Shown piece after piece: positions 14,448 to 14,600 of a stretch of DNA of 14,600 bases; position 1 is the stretch's first letter, and each line of letters opens with the position of its first letter. The translations under genes were made by a program, and so were the position numbers. The notes below the pieces were generated by a model, which was given only the letters and a program-made list of their open reading frames with translations, searched no databases and was not told the origin of the DNA. This DNA comes from Bifidobacterium breve. Its GTDB lineage: Bacteria > Bacteroidota > Bacteroidia > Cytophagales > UBA9547. The stretch is from positions 1 through 14,600 of the forward strand of contig CALPQG020000020.1 in assembly GCA_943325655.2 (NCBI GenBank), in the 5' to 3' direction.

Positions 14448-14600
14448 TTACTTAACACAATATTTTTTAAGTACATTCACCACATAGTCAACTTCTGCCA
14501 TGGTATTGTAACGGCTAAATGAAAACCTTACTGTGCCACGGTTTGTATCACCTTGTATGGCTTCAATGACATGTGAACTCTCCGTTGCCCCACTCGTGCA
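14448..14600 (-). CDS. Cysteine desulfurase (NifS/IscS family), C-terminal end
   Basis: The minus-strand frame runs off the right edge and ends at TAA (14448-14450), giving the last 50 residues. It begins CTSGATESSHVIEAI, where the first Cys corresponds to the catalytic Cys of the SGSACxS loop in IscS. It continues RGTVRFSFSRYNTMAEVDYVV, matching the family's SIRFSxGRxxTxEEID segment, and ends KKYCVK. These PLP enzymes remove sulfur from cysteine for Fe-S clusters and tRNA thiolation. It probably forms an operon with recX, 27 bases downstream. Confidence 0.88.
   Translation of the reverse strand, partial: CTSGATESSHVIEAIQGDTNRGTVRFSFSRYNTMAEVDYVVNVLKKYCVK

Overview
The window looks like part of a Bacteroidota chromosome (Chitinophagaceae/Sphingobacteriia-like; the genus cannot be told from the sequence). 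The reasons are AT-rich DNA, almost no Shine-Dalgarno sequences, Bacteroidota-type -7 boxes (TAnnTTTG) upstream of istA and umuD, an A|Q signal-peptide cleavage site, and the gene families present.

Layout. (1) 1-2720: a complete-looking IS21-family element with istA, istB and short repeats at both ends. It abuts the 3' part of a tRNA gene. (2) 2733-8131: an accessory mosaic. It starts with a tRNA 3' tail plus terminator (2733-2821), followed by a three-gene operon of unknown function. The first gene of that operon, a TIGR04255-like protein, is broken by a one-base frameshift. Next come a diverged fragment of the asnB 3' end (4643-4720), an SOS-type umuDC operon with palindromes upstream, an 18-base copy of the asnB 3' end (6576-6593) fused to a second tRNA tail plus terminator (6595-6661), a Fic-domain AMPylase-like gene, and a 41-bp tandem repeat. 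(3) 8132-9970: intact asnB on the minus strand, whose 3' end is the source of the duplicated fragments. (4) 10119-12919: a plus-strand operon with a DHH/DHHA1 phosphoesterase (NrnA-like) and two paralogous exported FKBP-type prolyl isomerases. (5) 12920-13246: a convergent intergenic region with two arrays of a 14-bp palindromic repeat around a terminator. (6) 13247-14600: a minus-strand block with rfaE2 (LPS heptose activation), recX, and the C-terminal end of a cysteine desulfurase running off the window. A third 14-bp-period array sits at the 3' end of recX and supplies its last codons and stop.

The most interesting structure is the segment between the IS and asnB. Three exact copies of a 14-bp core (CCCCTCATTCACCA) from the asnB 3' end, together with two copies of a tRNA tail plus terminator, divide it into cargo modules: the unknown operon, umuDC and Fic. 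No recombinase is visible in it. It reads as an insertion hotspot, between a tRNA gene and the asnB 3' end, that has been filled repeatedly. The flanking genes (asnB, nrnA/FKBP, rfaE2, recX, desulfurase) look like ordinary housekeeping chromosome.
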